A DNA stretch of 44,773 nucleotides, from contig JAQTLK010000001.1 of assembly GCA_028714955.1 (NCBI GenBank), positions 96,050 through 140,822 of the forward strand, written 5' to 3'. A program made the position numbers and the translations under genes. This stretch comes from Sulfuricella sp. GTDB lineage: Bacteria > Pseudomonadota > Gammaproteobacteria > Burkholderiales > Sulfuricellaceae. The notes under the pieces are model-generated. The model saw only the letters and a list, made by a program, of their open reading frames with translations. It was not told the origin of the DNA and did no database searches. Shown here one piece after another: positions 33,655 to 40,248 of this stretch. Position 1 is the stretch's first letter. Every line of letters starts with the position of its first letter.

Positions 33655-33910
33655 TGCTACCTCCTATTGGAACATTGGAAAAGAACGGGGAAAGAGTGAG
33701 GCGGCTGCCCATGCGCGCGGGGTCCACCGCGACATGCTGGTCGCGGATGAAGACCGCCCACAACAGCCAAAGCAGTGCGGTTTTTAGCAGAAGCACGATG
33801 GAAAGGCGGCGCAGAAGCGGTTTTCCGCGCAATGCCTGGCTCCATGCCCGGAGCCAGGAAGGCAACGTTCGGCCAGGGCGGACAGACAAAAACCGGCATG
33901 GTTTTCCCAT
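33632..33910 (-). CDS. cydP: Small bd-oxidase-associated membrane protein CydP
   Basis: 92 aa. One membrane helix (LSIVLLLKTALLWLLWAVFI, about residues 33-52) preceded by a basic N-terminal part and followed by the family pattern VDPARMGSRLTL. CydP is encoded before cydA in many beta- and gammaproteobacteria and is thought to help assemble or stabilise the oxidase. GGGAG precedes the ATG at 33910; the longer open frame above it lacks a ribosome site and runs through the promoter region. The C-terminus overlaps the first bases of cydA, showing coupling. A one-mismatch RegA-like box lies 68-82 bases upstream. Confidence 0.8.
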   Translation of the reverse strand: MGKPCRFLSVRPGRTLPSWLRAWSQALRGKPLLRRLSIVLLLKTALLWLLWAVFIRDQHVAVDPARMGSRLTLSPFFSNVPIGGSNDRPVRC

Positions 33911-33977
33911 GAACAGGCTCCCATTTCTGTAAATATTTCCAGGGGCAAATCTTAGTCTGGTTCGGATGGCGGGCAAT

Positions 33978-33992
33978 GTGACTTGAAGCCGC
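33978..33992. promoter_or_regulatory. RegA-like box upstream of cydPABX
   Basis: GTGAC (33978-33982), TTGAA, GCCGC (33988-33992): one departure from GCGAC. It is followed closely by GCGCGACAATTTAACGCGC, which adds another GCGAC half-site. It lies 68-82 bases upstream of the cydP start. RegA-type regulators are known to control bd oxidase genes in Rhodobacter, which makes this site plausible. Confidence 0.55.
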
Positions 33993-34053
33993 GCGCGACA
34001 ATTTAACGCGCCTGTGTCATGCGGGATTGTGGTTACAATGCACCGCATATTCG

Positions 34054-34174
34054 CTAACGATCATGGCGATTCGCCATGATCGTTTCCCTCATCCCTGGCC
34101 CCTCCCTTCTCCCTCCGGGAGAAGGTTGGGATGAGGGAGGGCGCGGGGGGCGAGGAAACGCTTTGCGTTGTTTC
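34054..34174. repeat. Dispersed repeat copy with nested palindromes
   Basis: The ends, CTAACGATCAT at 34054-34064 and the 24 bases at 34151-34174, are the inverted counterpart of the copy overlapping rsfS at 3624-3684. Inside are a perfect 13-base palindrome, ACGATCATGGCGA (34057-34069) against TCGCCATGATCGT (34071-34083), and a CCCTCATCCC...GGGATGAGGG element (34087-34137) with a CCTTCTCCC/GGGAGAAGG core, similar to the one at 6305. The element lies between divergent cydP and the first regA-like gene and probably affects their promoter spacing. Confidence 0.72.
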
Positions 34175-34219
34175 GTTAATGCGATGGCGGGTTCGATAAA
34201 TTGACTTCATCGGGATCAG

Positions 34220-34774
34220 ATGCTGCCTGAAAGAGAGAAACAAGAGCGCCCCAGCCTGTTGCTGGTGGACGATGACAAGACCTTGTGTCGCGTGATGGCG
34301 CGCGCGCTGGCGAAGCGCGGATTCCGGGTGAGCCAGGCGCGCGATGTGGATTCGGCCCTGTTGCTGGCCGAGGCTGAGCCGCCGGACTATGCCGTGGTGG
34401 ACCTCAAACTGCCGGTGCGTTCCGGGCTGGAGCTGATCAAATACCTGAAAGAATTGAAACGGAATACCCGCATCGTGATGCTGACCGGTTTCGCCAGCAT
34501 TGCTACCGCAATCGGGGCGATCCGGCTGGGTGCCACGCATTATCTGGCCAAGCCTGCCGACGCGGACGAGATCGTTGCCGCGCTGCATCGCGATGGCGGC
34601 GATGCGAATGCCGCCGTGGCCGCGTTACCCGTATCGGTCGAGCGCTTGAAATGGGAGCATATCCAGAAAGTGCTGGCGGAGAACGGAAACAACATTTCCG
34701 CTGCCGCCAGGTCGCTCAACATGCATCGTCGCACCTTGCAGCGCAAGCTGGCCAAGCATCCCGCACCGGAATAG
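34220..34774 (+). CDS. regA: RegA/PrrA/ActR-type response regulator, first copy
   Basis: 184 aa. Receiver domain with acidic pocket (LLLVDDDKT), phosphoacceptor Asp61 in YAVVDLKLPVRSGL, IVMLTGFASIATAI and YLAKPADADEI; then a short Pro-containing linker and a Fis-type helix-turn-helix (NNISAAARSLNMHRRTLQRKL). The near-invariant MHRRTLQRKL helix defines RegA. It regulates respiratory genes in response to redox state in many proteobacteria. It precedes regB by 93 bases, while a second, similar regulator follows regB. The start ATG has an imperfect ribosome site. Identity of the DNA-binding helix with the second copy suggests shared targets. Confidence 0.93.
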   Translation: MLPEREKQERPSLLLVDDDKTLCRVMARALAKRGFRVSQARDVDSALLLAEAEPPDYAVVDLKLPVRSGLELIKYLKELKRNTRIVMLTGFASIATAIGAIRLGATHYLAKPADADEIVAALHRDGGDANAAVAALPVSVERLKWEHIQKVLAENGNNISAAARSLNMHRRTLQRKLAKHPAPE

Positions 34775-34793
34775 CGCAGCCGCAACGGGGCGC

Positions 34794-34808
34794 GCGACGA
34801 TTTGCCGC
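34794..34808. promoter_or_regulatory. RegA-like box upstream of regB
   Basis: GCGAC (34794-34798), GATTT, GCCGC (34804-34808). It lies 60-74 bases upstream of the regB start at 34868, at the same distance as the other boxes, suggesting autoregulation of regB (and perhaps the second regA). Confidence 0.55.
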
Positions 34809-34867
34809 ATGCCACAAGGGAGCGGGTTGGGACTACAATTCGTCGGCTTGTTCACGGATTTGAATGC

Positions 34868-36136
34868 ATGGTCGGACATAACGCGCTCATTCAGGCGCCA
34901 TCAAACAGCAACTTGCGGCGCATTTTCCTGCTGCGCAGCATCGAGATCGGCGGCTTGCTACTGGCCGTCGTGCTGGCCTGGCACGGGCTGGAATTGCCTT
35001 TGCCGCTGCTGCCCATCGCGGTGGTGATCGGGTCGCTGGTGCTGGTGAACCTGTTTACCTGGTGGCGTTTGCGCCAGGACTGGCCGGTGGCAGATGGGGA
35101 GTTTTTTACCCAATTGCTGGTGGATGTCGTCGCCATTACCGTGCTGCTGTTTTATGCCGGCGGCTCGACCAATCCGCTGGTCTCGTTTTACCTGGTGCCC
35201 CTGGTCATCGCCGCCATCACGCTTCCCGCTGTCTACACCTGGGCCATGGCGCTGCTGACAGCCGGTTGCTATACCCTGCTGATGTTCAATTATTATCCGC
35301 TGATGCCGAAAAGCGGCGATTACAGCACCGCGATTTACATGCACCTCACCGGCATGTGGCTGACTTTCGTCCTTTCCGCATTCCTCATCGCCTTTTTCGT
35401 GGTGCGCATGGCCGCCGCCATCAAGGAGCGCGACCGGCAGCTTGCCGCGGCGCGCGAGGAAACGCTGCGCAACGAGCGCATCGTGGCGCTTGGCACCCTG
35501 GCGGCAGGGGCGGCCCACGAACTGGGCACGCCGCTCGCCACCATGGCGGTGGTGACGCGCGAACTGCAGCGTGAATATGGCGCGAATCCGGACCTGGCGG
35601 AAGACCTGCAACTGCTGCGCGAGCAGGTGGACGGTTGCAAGCACATTCTTTCCAGCCTGCTGGCTTCCGCCGGCCAGACACGCATGGAAGGCGCGGCGGG
35701 CGCCGCGCTGGATGTCTATCTCGACGAAGTGCTGGAGAAATGGCGCCTGATGCGCCCCGGCGTGAGCATGACCGTGACGTGGCTGGGCGCCGGCCCCGCC
35801 CCGCACATCATGACTGACCAGACATTGGGCCAGGCGCTGCTCAATTTGTTTAACAATGCCGCCGATGCCTCGCCCGATAACGTGGAGATCGAAGGGGGCT
35901 GGGATGAAACCGGGATCCGTCTGCAGATCCGGGACCGGGGGCCTGGCCTGACTCCCGACGCCGTGCAGCAAGCCGGCCGGCCTTTCTATACCACCAAGGG
36001 CCACGGCATCGGCATCGGACTTTTCCTCGCCAACGCCACCATCGAGCGGCGCGGCGGCAGCGTGACGCTGCGCAACCGCGAGGGCGGTGGCGCGGTGACG
36101 GAAATCCGCTTGCCTATTTCAAATCTTCAGGCCTGA
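34868..36136 (+). CDS. regB: RegB/PrrB/RoxS-type redox sensor histidine kinase
   Basis: 422 aa. Six membrane helices in the first 180 residues, with the quinone-binding motif GGSTNPL (98-104, GGxxNPF in others). The H-box is LAAGAAHELGTPLAT (His217), and Cys257 in VDGCKHI lies 40 residues later, as do His225 and the redox-active Cys265 in Rhodobacter RegB. The ATPase domain has NLFNNAADASP, IRDRGPGLT and HGIGIGLFLAN. It signals the redox state of the quinone pool or oxygen. The start at 34868 gives the family N-terminus; an ATG at 34802 would overlap the RegA-like box. It ends two bases before the second regulator. Confidence 0.94.
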   Translation: MVGHNALIQAPSNSNLRRIFLLRSIEIGGLLLAVVLAWHGLELPLPLLPIAVVIGSLVLVNLFTWWRLRQDWPVADGEFFTQLLVDVVAITVLLFYAGGSTNPLVSFYLVPLVIAAITLPAVYTWAMALLTAGCYTLLMFNYYPLMPKSGDYSTAIYMHLTGMWLTFVLSAFLIAFFVVRMAAAIKERDRQLAAAREETLRNERIVALGTLAAGAAHELGTPLATMAVVTRELQREYGANPDLAEDLQLLREQVDGCKHILSSLLASAGQTRMEGAAGAALDVYLDEVLEKWRLMRPGVSMTVTWLGAGPAPHIMTDQTLGQALLNLFNNAADASPDNVEIEGGWDETGIRLQIRDRGPGLTPDAVQQAGRPFYTTKGHGIGIGLFLANATIERRGGSVTLRNREGGGAVTEIRLPISNLQA

Positions 36137-36138
36137 CC

Positions 36139-36696
36139 ATGACGACTCAATTACCAAACAATGATGACCGTCCCAGCATCCTGCTGGTGGATGATGACGT
36201 GACTTTCTGCCGCGTCCTGAACAAGGCGCTCAGCAAGCGCGGCTTCAGCGTGAGCGTGGCAAATGACGTGGAGGCCGCCCTGCTCCTGGCGGAGGAGAAT
36301 GCGCCGGAATATGCCGTGGTGGACCTGAAAATGCCCGGTCCGTCCGGTCTGGTGCTGGTGAAACGCCTCAAGGAACTGGACGAGGAAACGCGCATCGTCA
36401 TGCTCACCGGTTTTGCCAGCATCGCCACCGCAGTGGAAGCGATCAAGCTGGGCGCGACTCACTACCTGGCCAAACCTGTGGATGCGGACCAGATCATCGC
36501 GGCATTCGAGCGCGAAGGCGGGGATACCGAGACGGAGGTGACGACGCAACCGCTGTCGGTCGAGCGCCTCGAATGGGAACATATCCAGCGCGTGCTGGCG
36601 GAAAACCAGCACAATATCTCGGCCACCGCGCGGGCGCTCAAGATGCACCGGCGCACCTTGCAGCGCAAGCTGTCCAAGCATCCGGCGCGGGAGTAG
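36139..36696 (+). CDS. RegA/PrrA/ActR-type response regulator, second copy
   Basis: 185 aa, about 70% alike the first copy by eye: SILLVDDDVTFCRV, phosphoacceptor Asp62 in VVDLKMPGPSGL, IVMLTGFASIATAV, and a Fis-type helix-turn-helix with NISATARALKMHRRTLQRKL. The receiver's LKMPGPSG is closer to classic RegA than the first copy's LKLPVRSG. It begins two bases after regB, so the kinase and this regulator are probably co-expressed. Two regulators around one kinase is unusual. It converges with the cytochrome b561 gene on the other strand, 18 bases away. Confidence 0.92.
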   Translation: MTTQLPNNDDRPSILLVDDDVTFCRVLNKALSKRGFSVSVANDVEAALLLAEENAPEYAVVDLKMPGPSGLVLVKRLKELDEETRIVMLTGFASIATAVEAIKLGATHYLAKPVDADQIIAAFEREGGDTETEVTTQPLSVERLEWEHIQRVLAENQHNISATARALKMHRRTLQRKLSKHPARE

Positions 36697-36714
36697 CCGG
36701 GTGCGCCTGGCGCC

Positions 36715-37296
36715 TCACTGTTTTTCGCCGTCTTCGTCATCCGCCTGTTTGTAGCCGGTCAGCATCGGGCGGATCAGGTCTTCCTTCTTGAAGATCCGGT
36801 GAGCGTAAACGGCGACCACATGCAGCGCAACCAGCGCCACCAGCAGGTTAAAAACCAAACCATGAACTTCCGTGAGCAGGCTGCTGGCGCGGTCAGATAC
36901 CAGGTGGCGCAGCGGCCCTTCGGTCATGACGTCGTCGTTGGCAAAAAGCCCCGTGGTTACCTGGATTGCCAATGTGCCCAGCAGCGCCAGGACCATCCAT
37001 CCGCCCAGCGGGTTGTGACCGAGATAGCGCGGCGCGGTTTTGGCGCGCATGGCGCGCGCGTATTCGATGGTCGGCCCCACGCCGCGCAGGAAGTTGCCGA
37101 AGCGCGCGTAGCGGTTGCCGGCAAAGCCCCATGCCACGCGGAACACGACCAGCGCGGCGATGGCATAGCCGGTCAGCAGGTGATAGTCCATCAGGTCGCC
37201 GCCGATTTCCGCGCTGGCCCACTGGAAGACGACCAGTCCCAGCAGCGTCCAGTGAAACAGGCGGGTGGGCAGATCCCAGACGTAAATTTTGTTCAT
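36715..37296 (-). CDS. Cytochrome b561 family protein
   Basis: 193 aa membrane cytochrome. MNKIYVWDLPTRLFHWTLL, then YHLLTGYAI, LGHNPLGGW and EVHGLVFNLLVALVALHVVAV are the haem b ligand regions, with four membrane helices. It closely resembles the b561 domain of the SHP operon protein but lacks the haem c tail, and ends in a charged KQADDEDGEKQ. It probably passes electrons between quinol and a periplasmic c-type cytochrome. It stands alone, converging with the second RegA-type gene and divergent from yheS. No RegA-like box was seen upstream. Confidence 0.88.
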   Translation of the reverse strand: MNKIYVWDLPTRLFHWTLLGLVVFQWASAEIGGDLMDYHLLTGYAIAALVVFRVAWGFAGNRYARFGNFLRGVGPTIEYARAMRAKTAPRYLGHNPLGGWMVLALLGTLAIQVTTGLFANDDVMTEGPLRHLVSDRASSLLTEVHGLVFNLLVALVALHVVAVYAHRIFKKEDLIRPMLTGYKQADDEDGEKQ

Positions 37297-37359
37297 CTCT
37301 TTGTGTTCCGTAAAAAGCGCGTCGGGCGGTATCGTAGTCCATTCTGCTATTATTGCACC

Positions 37360-39216
37360 ATGTTATCGATTCAGAACCTGGTTTATCTCCAGCACGGCAC
37401 CCCTCTTTTCCAGAATGCAACACTGCAAGTCTTTGCCAGCCAGCGCGTCGGCCTGGTGGGCAAGAACGGCTGCGGCAAGTCCACCCTGTTCCGCCTCATT
37501 CGCGGCGAGCTCCGTCCCGATGGCGGCGAGATCGCCTTCCAGCAGGGCAAGACCCTGGCCTTCGTGGAGCAGGAAATCGCCAACTCCGAGCGGCCGGCGC
37601 TGGAGTTCGTGCTCGACGGCGACAGCGAGTTGCGCCGGCTGGAGGGCATATTGGCGAAAGAGCCCCACGATGCCGCCTGGTTCGAGGCCCAGCACCGCTT
37701 CGAGGCCATCGAAGGCTATGCCGCGCCCTCCCGTGCCGCGCAATTGCTCGATGGACTGGGGTTTTCCAATGAACAGCTGACACGCCCGGTAAGCAGTTTT
37801 TCCGGCGGCTGGCGCATGCGCCTCAACCTGGCGCGCGCGCTGATGCGCCGCGCCGACCTGCTGCTGCTGGACGAGCCGACCAACCACCTCGACCTCGAAG
37901 CCATCCTGTGGCTGGAGCAATATCTCGCACGCTACCCCGGCAGCATCCTGCTGGTGTCGCACGACCGCGAGTTCCTCAATGCCTGCGTCAACCGCATTGC
38001 CCACGTGCACGACCGGGTGATCGACAGCTACGCGGGAAACTATGACAGCTTCGAACGCGCTCGCGCCGAGCGCGCCACGCAGCAGAACCAGGCCTTCGCG
38101 CAGCAACAGGAGAAAATCGCCCACCTCGAGGATTTCATCCGCCGCTTCCGCGCCAAGGCAACCAAGGCCAAGCAGGCACAAAGCCGCGTCAAGGCGCTGG
38201 AACGGCTGGAACGCATCGCCCCGGCGCACGTCGACCATGGCCATTTCGAGCTTGAGATCGAAGCCCCGGAACGCAGCCCGGACACCCTCATCCGGCTGGA
38301 CAAGGCCGCTTGCGGCTACGGCGGCCAGACCCTGCTCGCCAACATCAGCCTGGTGCTGCGCTCCGGCGCGCGCATCGCCCTGCTCGGCCCCAACGGCGCG
38401 GGCAAGTCCACCCTCATCAAGCTGCTGGTGGGCGAATTGCAGGCCACGGAGGGCAGCCGCGAAACTGCGCCGGACCTACGTATCGGCTATTTCGCCCAGC
38501 ATCAGCTGGAACACCTCGACGGCGCCGCGACGCCGCTCGAACACCTGATGCGCATCGCCCCCGAAGCCACCACTCAGGAACTGCGCAACTTCATCGGCCG
38601 CTTCGGCCTCGCCGGCGAAGGCGAAGACCGCCCCGTGGCCACTTTCTCCGGCGGCGAGAAAAGCCGCCTCGCGCTCGCCCTGCTGGCGTGGCAGAAGCCG
38701 CACCTGCTGCTGCTGGACGAGCCCACCAACCACCTCGACCTGGACATGCGCGACGCGCTCACCCTGGCGCTGGAAGAATACGGCGGCGCGATGGTGCTGG
38801 TATCCCACGACCGCAGCCTGATCCGCGCCACCGCCGACGAACTGTGGCTGGTGGCGGACGGCACGGTGAAGCTGTTCGAGGGCGATCTGGAAGACTATCG
38901 CAACTGGGTGGAGTCGCGCCGCCAGGCGGAGCATGCCGGCAGCAAGCCCTCCCCGGTGGAAAAGCCGCGGCGCGAGAATGCCCCGCGCAAGAAAGCGCTG
39001 CTGTCCAAACAGGCAAAACTGGACGCGGAGCTGCACAAGGCCCAGGCCGAGCTGGCCGAAACCAACCGTCGGCTCGCCGACCCCGCCTTGTACCAGAGTG
39101 CCGACGCGGCGCTGGCCCAGAGCCTCAACCAGCAAAGGGAAACGCTCGAAGCGCGCGTGGCGCAACTGGAGGAAGACTGGCTGGAGCTTGAAATGGCGCT
39201 GGAAGACGCGCTCTGA
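37360..39216 (+). CDS. yheS: ABC-F ATPase YheS
   Basis: 618 aa, two ABC domains joined by the ABC-F linker, no membrane segment. The first domain has the Walker A GKNGCGKST, FSGGWRMRLNLARAL and LLLDEPTNHLD; the second has NGAGKST, FSGGEKSRLALALL and LLLDEPTNHLD. The interdomain linker includes FRAKATKAKQAQSR. The C-terminus is a coiled coil (LSKQAKLDAELHKAQAEL). It matches E. coli YheS throughout. ABC-F proteins act on the ribosome at the E-site. The ATG at 37360 is chosen since an upstream in-frame stretch would run through the b561 gene region. A 34-base gap leads to the small lipoprotein. Confidence 0.95.
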   Translation: MLSIQNLVYLQHGTPLFQNATLQVFASQRVGLVGKNGCGKSTLFRLIRGELRPDGGEIAFQQGKTLAFVEQEIANSERPALEFVLDGDSELRRLEGILAKEPHDAAWFEAQHRFEAIEGYAAPSRAAQLLDGLGFSNEQLTRPVSSFSGGWRMRLNLARALMRRADLLLLDEPTNHLDLEAILWLEQYLARYPGSILLVSHDREFLNACVNRIAHVHDRVIDSYAGNYDSFERARAERATQQNQAFAQQQEKIAHLEDFIRRFRAKATKAKQAQSRVKALERLERIAPAHVDHGHFELEIEAPERSPDTLIRLDKAACGYGGQTLLANISLVLRSGARIALLGPNGAGKSTLIKLLVGELQATEGSRETAPDLRIGYFAQHQLEHLDGAATPLEHLMRIAPEATTQELRNFIGRFGLAGEGEDRPVATFSGGEKSRLALALLAWQKPHLLLLDEPTNHLDLDMRDALTLALEEYGGAMVLVSHDRSLIRATADELWLVADGTVKLFEGDLEDYRNWVESRRQAEHAGSKPSPVEKPRRENAPRKKALLSKQAKLDAELHKAQAELAETNRRLADPALYQSADAALAQSLNQQRETLEARVAQLEEDWLELEMALEDAL

Positions 39217-39250
39217 TTAAAGCAATTCACATTACCAAGGAGGAAAGCAA

Positions 39251-39460
39251 ATGCGCAAATTCCTGACCATGCTCGTAGTGTTCCAACTCGCCGGATGCGG
39301 CGTCGAAGTGGCCGGCACCGCCGCCACGGTCGCTGCCGCCAAAGCCAAGGAGGCCGAGGAAGCCAAGAAAACCATGGAGCAGTTCAAGCAAAATCTGGAT
39401 GCCGCGCAACAGGCGCAGCAACAGGCGAATGAAGCGGCGGAGAAGGAAGCGGGGAAATAA
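39251..39460 (+). CDS. Small lipoprotein
   Basis: 69 aa. A short signal (MRKFLTMLVVFQ) and lipobox LAGC place Cys16 as the lipidated residue. The rest is a low-complexity Ala/Glu/Gln/Lys helix (KAKEAEEAKKTMEQF, AQQAQQQANEAAEKEA), probably coiled coil. AAGGAGG lies eight bases before the ATG, a strong site. No family recognised. It follows yheS, but a functional link is not evident. Confidence 0.75.
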   Translation: MRKFLTMLVVFQLAGCGVEVAGTAATVAAAKAKEAEEAKKTMEQFKQNLDAAQQAQQQANEAAEKEAGK

Positions 39461-39515
39461 GCGAGCGGGGCGATTCCCCGTTCCTGTCAAGTATCGCCAT
39501 CAAAGACACTGGAAC

Positions 39516-39551
39516 TTGCCCGGCTATAGACCGGTCTATATACTGGTCTAA
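39516..39551 (+). promoter_or_regulatory. Promoter and operator of the toxin-antitoxin pair
   Basis: TTGCCC (39516-39521) and TATACT (39539-39544), with a 17-base spacer, form a good sigma-70 promoter. Overlapping it is the perfect palindrome TATAGACCGGTCTATA (39525-39540), followed by a further half-site TGGTCTA (39544-39550). This is a typical autoregulatory operator for a type II antitoxin. The antitoxin start is at 39575. Confidence 0.7.
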
Positions 39552-39574
39552 TCAACACAGCCAAAGGGATTTGA

Positions 39575-39826
39575 ATGACTACCTATGTCGAGATTGGAGC
39601 CTACGATGCCAAAACACATTTCCCGGAGTATTTGAGAAAGGTGCGCGCGGGGATGGCATTTAGAATTACCAATCGGGGGGAGCACGTCGCGGACCTGGTG
39701 CCGCCAGGAACAACGGAGAAACGTGATGGCGCCAAGGCGGCAGAGCGAATGCAGCAGTTCGTTCAGGCACACCCGGCGATCAAGGATGTCGATATCAAGG
39801 CACTGATCGAGGAAGGGCGCGACTGA
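39575..39826 (+). CDS. Phd/YefM-type antitoxin
   Basis: 83 aa. The N-terminus, VEIGAYDAKTHFPEYLRKV, then FRITNRGEHVADLVPPG, is the Phd/YefM fold that dimerises and binds DNA. The C-terminal helix (KRDGAKAAERMQQFVQ, then ALIEEGRD) would wrap the toxin. AAAGGGA precedes the ATG by about nine bases. The stop overlaps the first base of the toxin start, the standard arrangement for balanced production. The upstream palindrome at 39525-39540 is the likely self-regulation site. Confidence 0.88.
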   Translation: MTTYVEIGAYDAKTHFPEYLRKVRAGMAFRITNRGEHVADLVPPGTTEKRDGAKAAERMQQFVQAHPAIKDVDIKALIEEGRD

Positions 39827-40248
39827 TGCGTTTTGTGCTGGATAACTCGGTGGTTATGCGCTGGCTATTTGGAGATGGAACGCAGGAAGCACTTGAATAC
39901 TCCGCGCGTATTCTTGACCTCCTGAAACAGGGAGACCAGGTTGCTGTCGTTCCCTGCGTATGGGCGCTGGAGGTCGGCAACGTGATTGTCCGGGCAGAGG
40001 CCAAGGGGTTGCTGCAGGAGGCAAGGAGCGCCGGGTTTCTTGGCATCCTTCAGGATATGTTCATCGAAACAGATGACTGTTCTAATCAGCACGCGCTTGG
40101 CGATACCCTGCAGTTGGCTCGCCGCTACAGGCTGTCAAGCTATGATGCTTCATATCTCGAACTGGCCCTTCGCGAAGAATTGCCCTTGGCAACAAACGAT
40201 GATGCGCTTAGAAAGGCATTGGCAAGTGCGGGTGGAAGGTTGGCTTAA
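39826..40248 (+). CDS. PIN-domain (VapC-like) toxin
   Basis: 140 aa PIN-domain ribonuclease. Acidic active-site residues are visible: Asp6 in VLDNSV, Glu49 in WALEVGN, Asp107 in SSYDASY and Asp125 in ATNDDAL. Such toxins cleave tRNA or rRNA and stop translation unless held by the antitoxin. Pairing a PIN toxin with a Phd-type antitoxin is a common mixed module. The 3' end overlaps the last bases of xerC, which runs the other way, by four bases. The GC content looks slightly lower than that of the neighbours, consistent with acquisition. Confidence 0.9.
   Translation: MRFVLDNSVVMRWLFGDGTQEALEYSARILDLLKQGDQVAVVPCVWALEVGNVIVRAEAKGLLQEARSAGFLGILQDMFIETDDCSNQHALGDTLQLARRYRLSSYDASYLELALREELPLATNDDALRKALASAGGRLA

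Noticed and set aside
30921-33699. Long plus-strand open frames opposite cydB and cydA
   Set aside because: Composition is rich in Gly, His, Gln and Arg as expected for antisense frames; cydAB on the minus strand are unmistakable.
36799-37359. N-terminal extension of YheS by 187 codons
   Set aside because: It is antisense to the b561 gene and absent from the family; the ATG at 37360 gives the normal YheS start.
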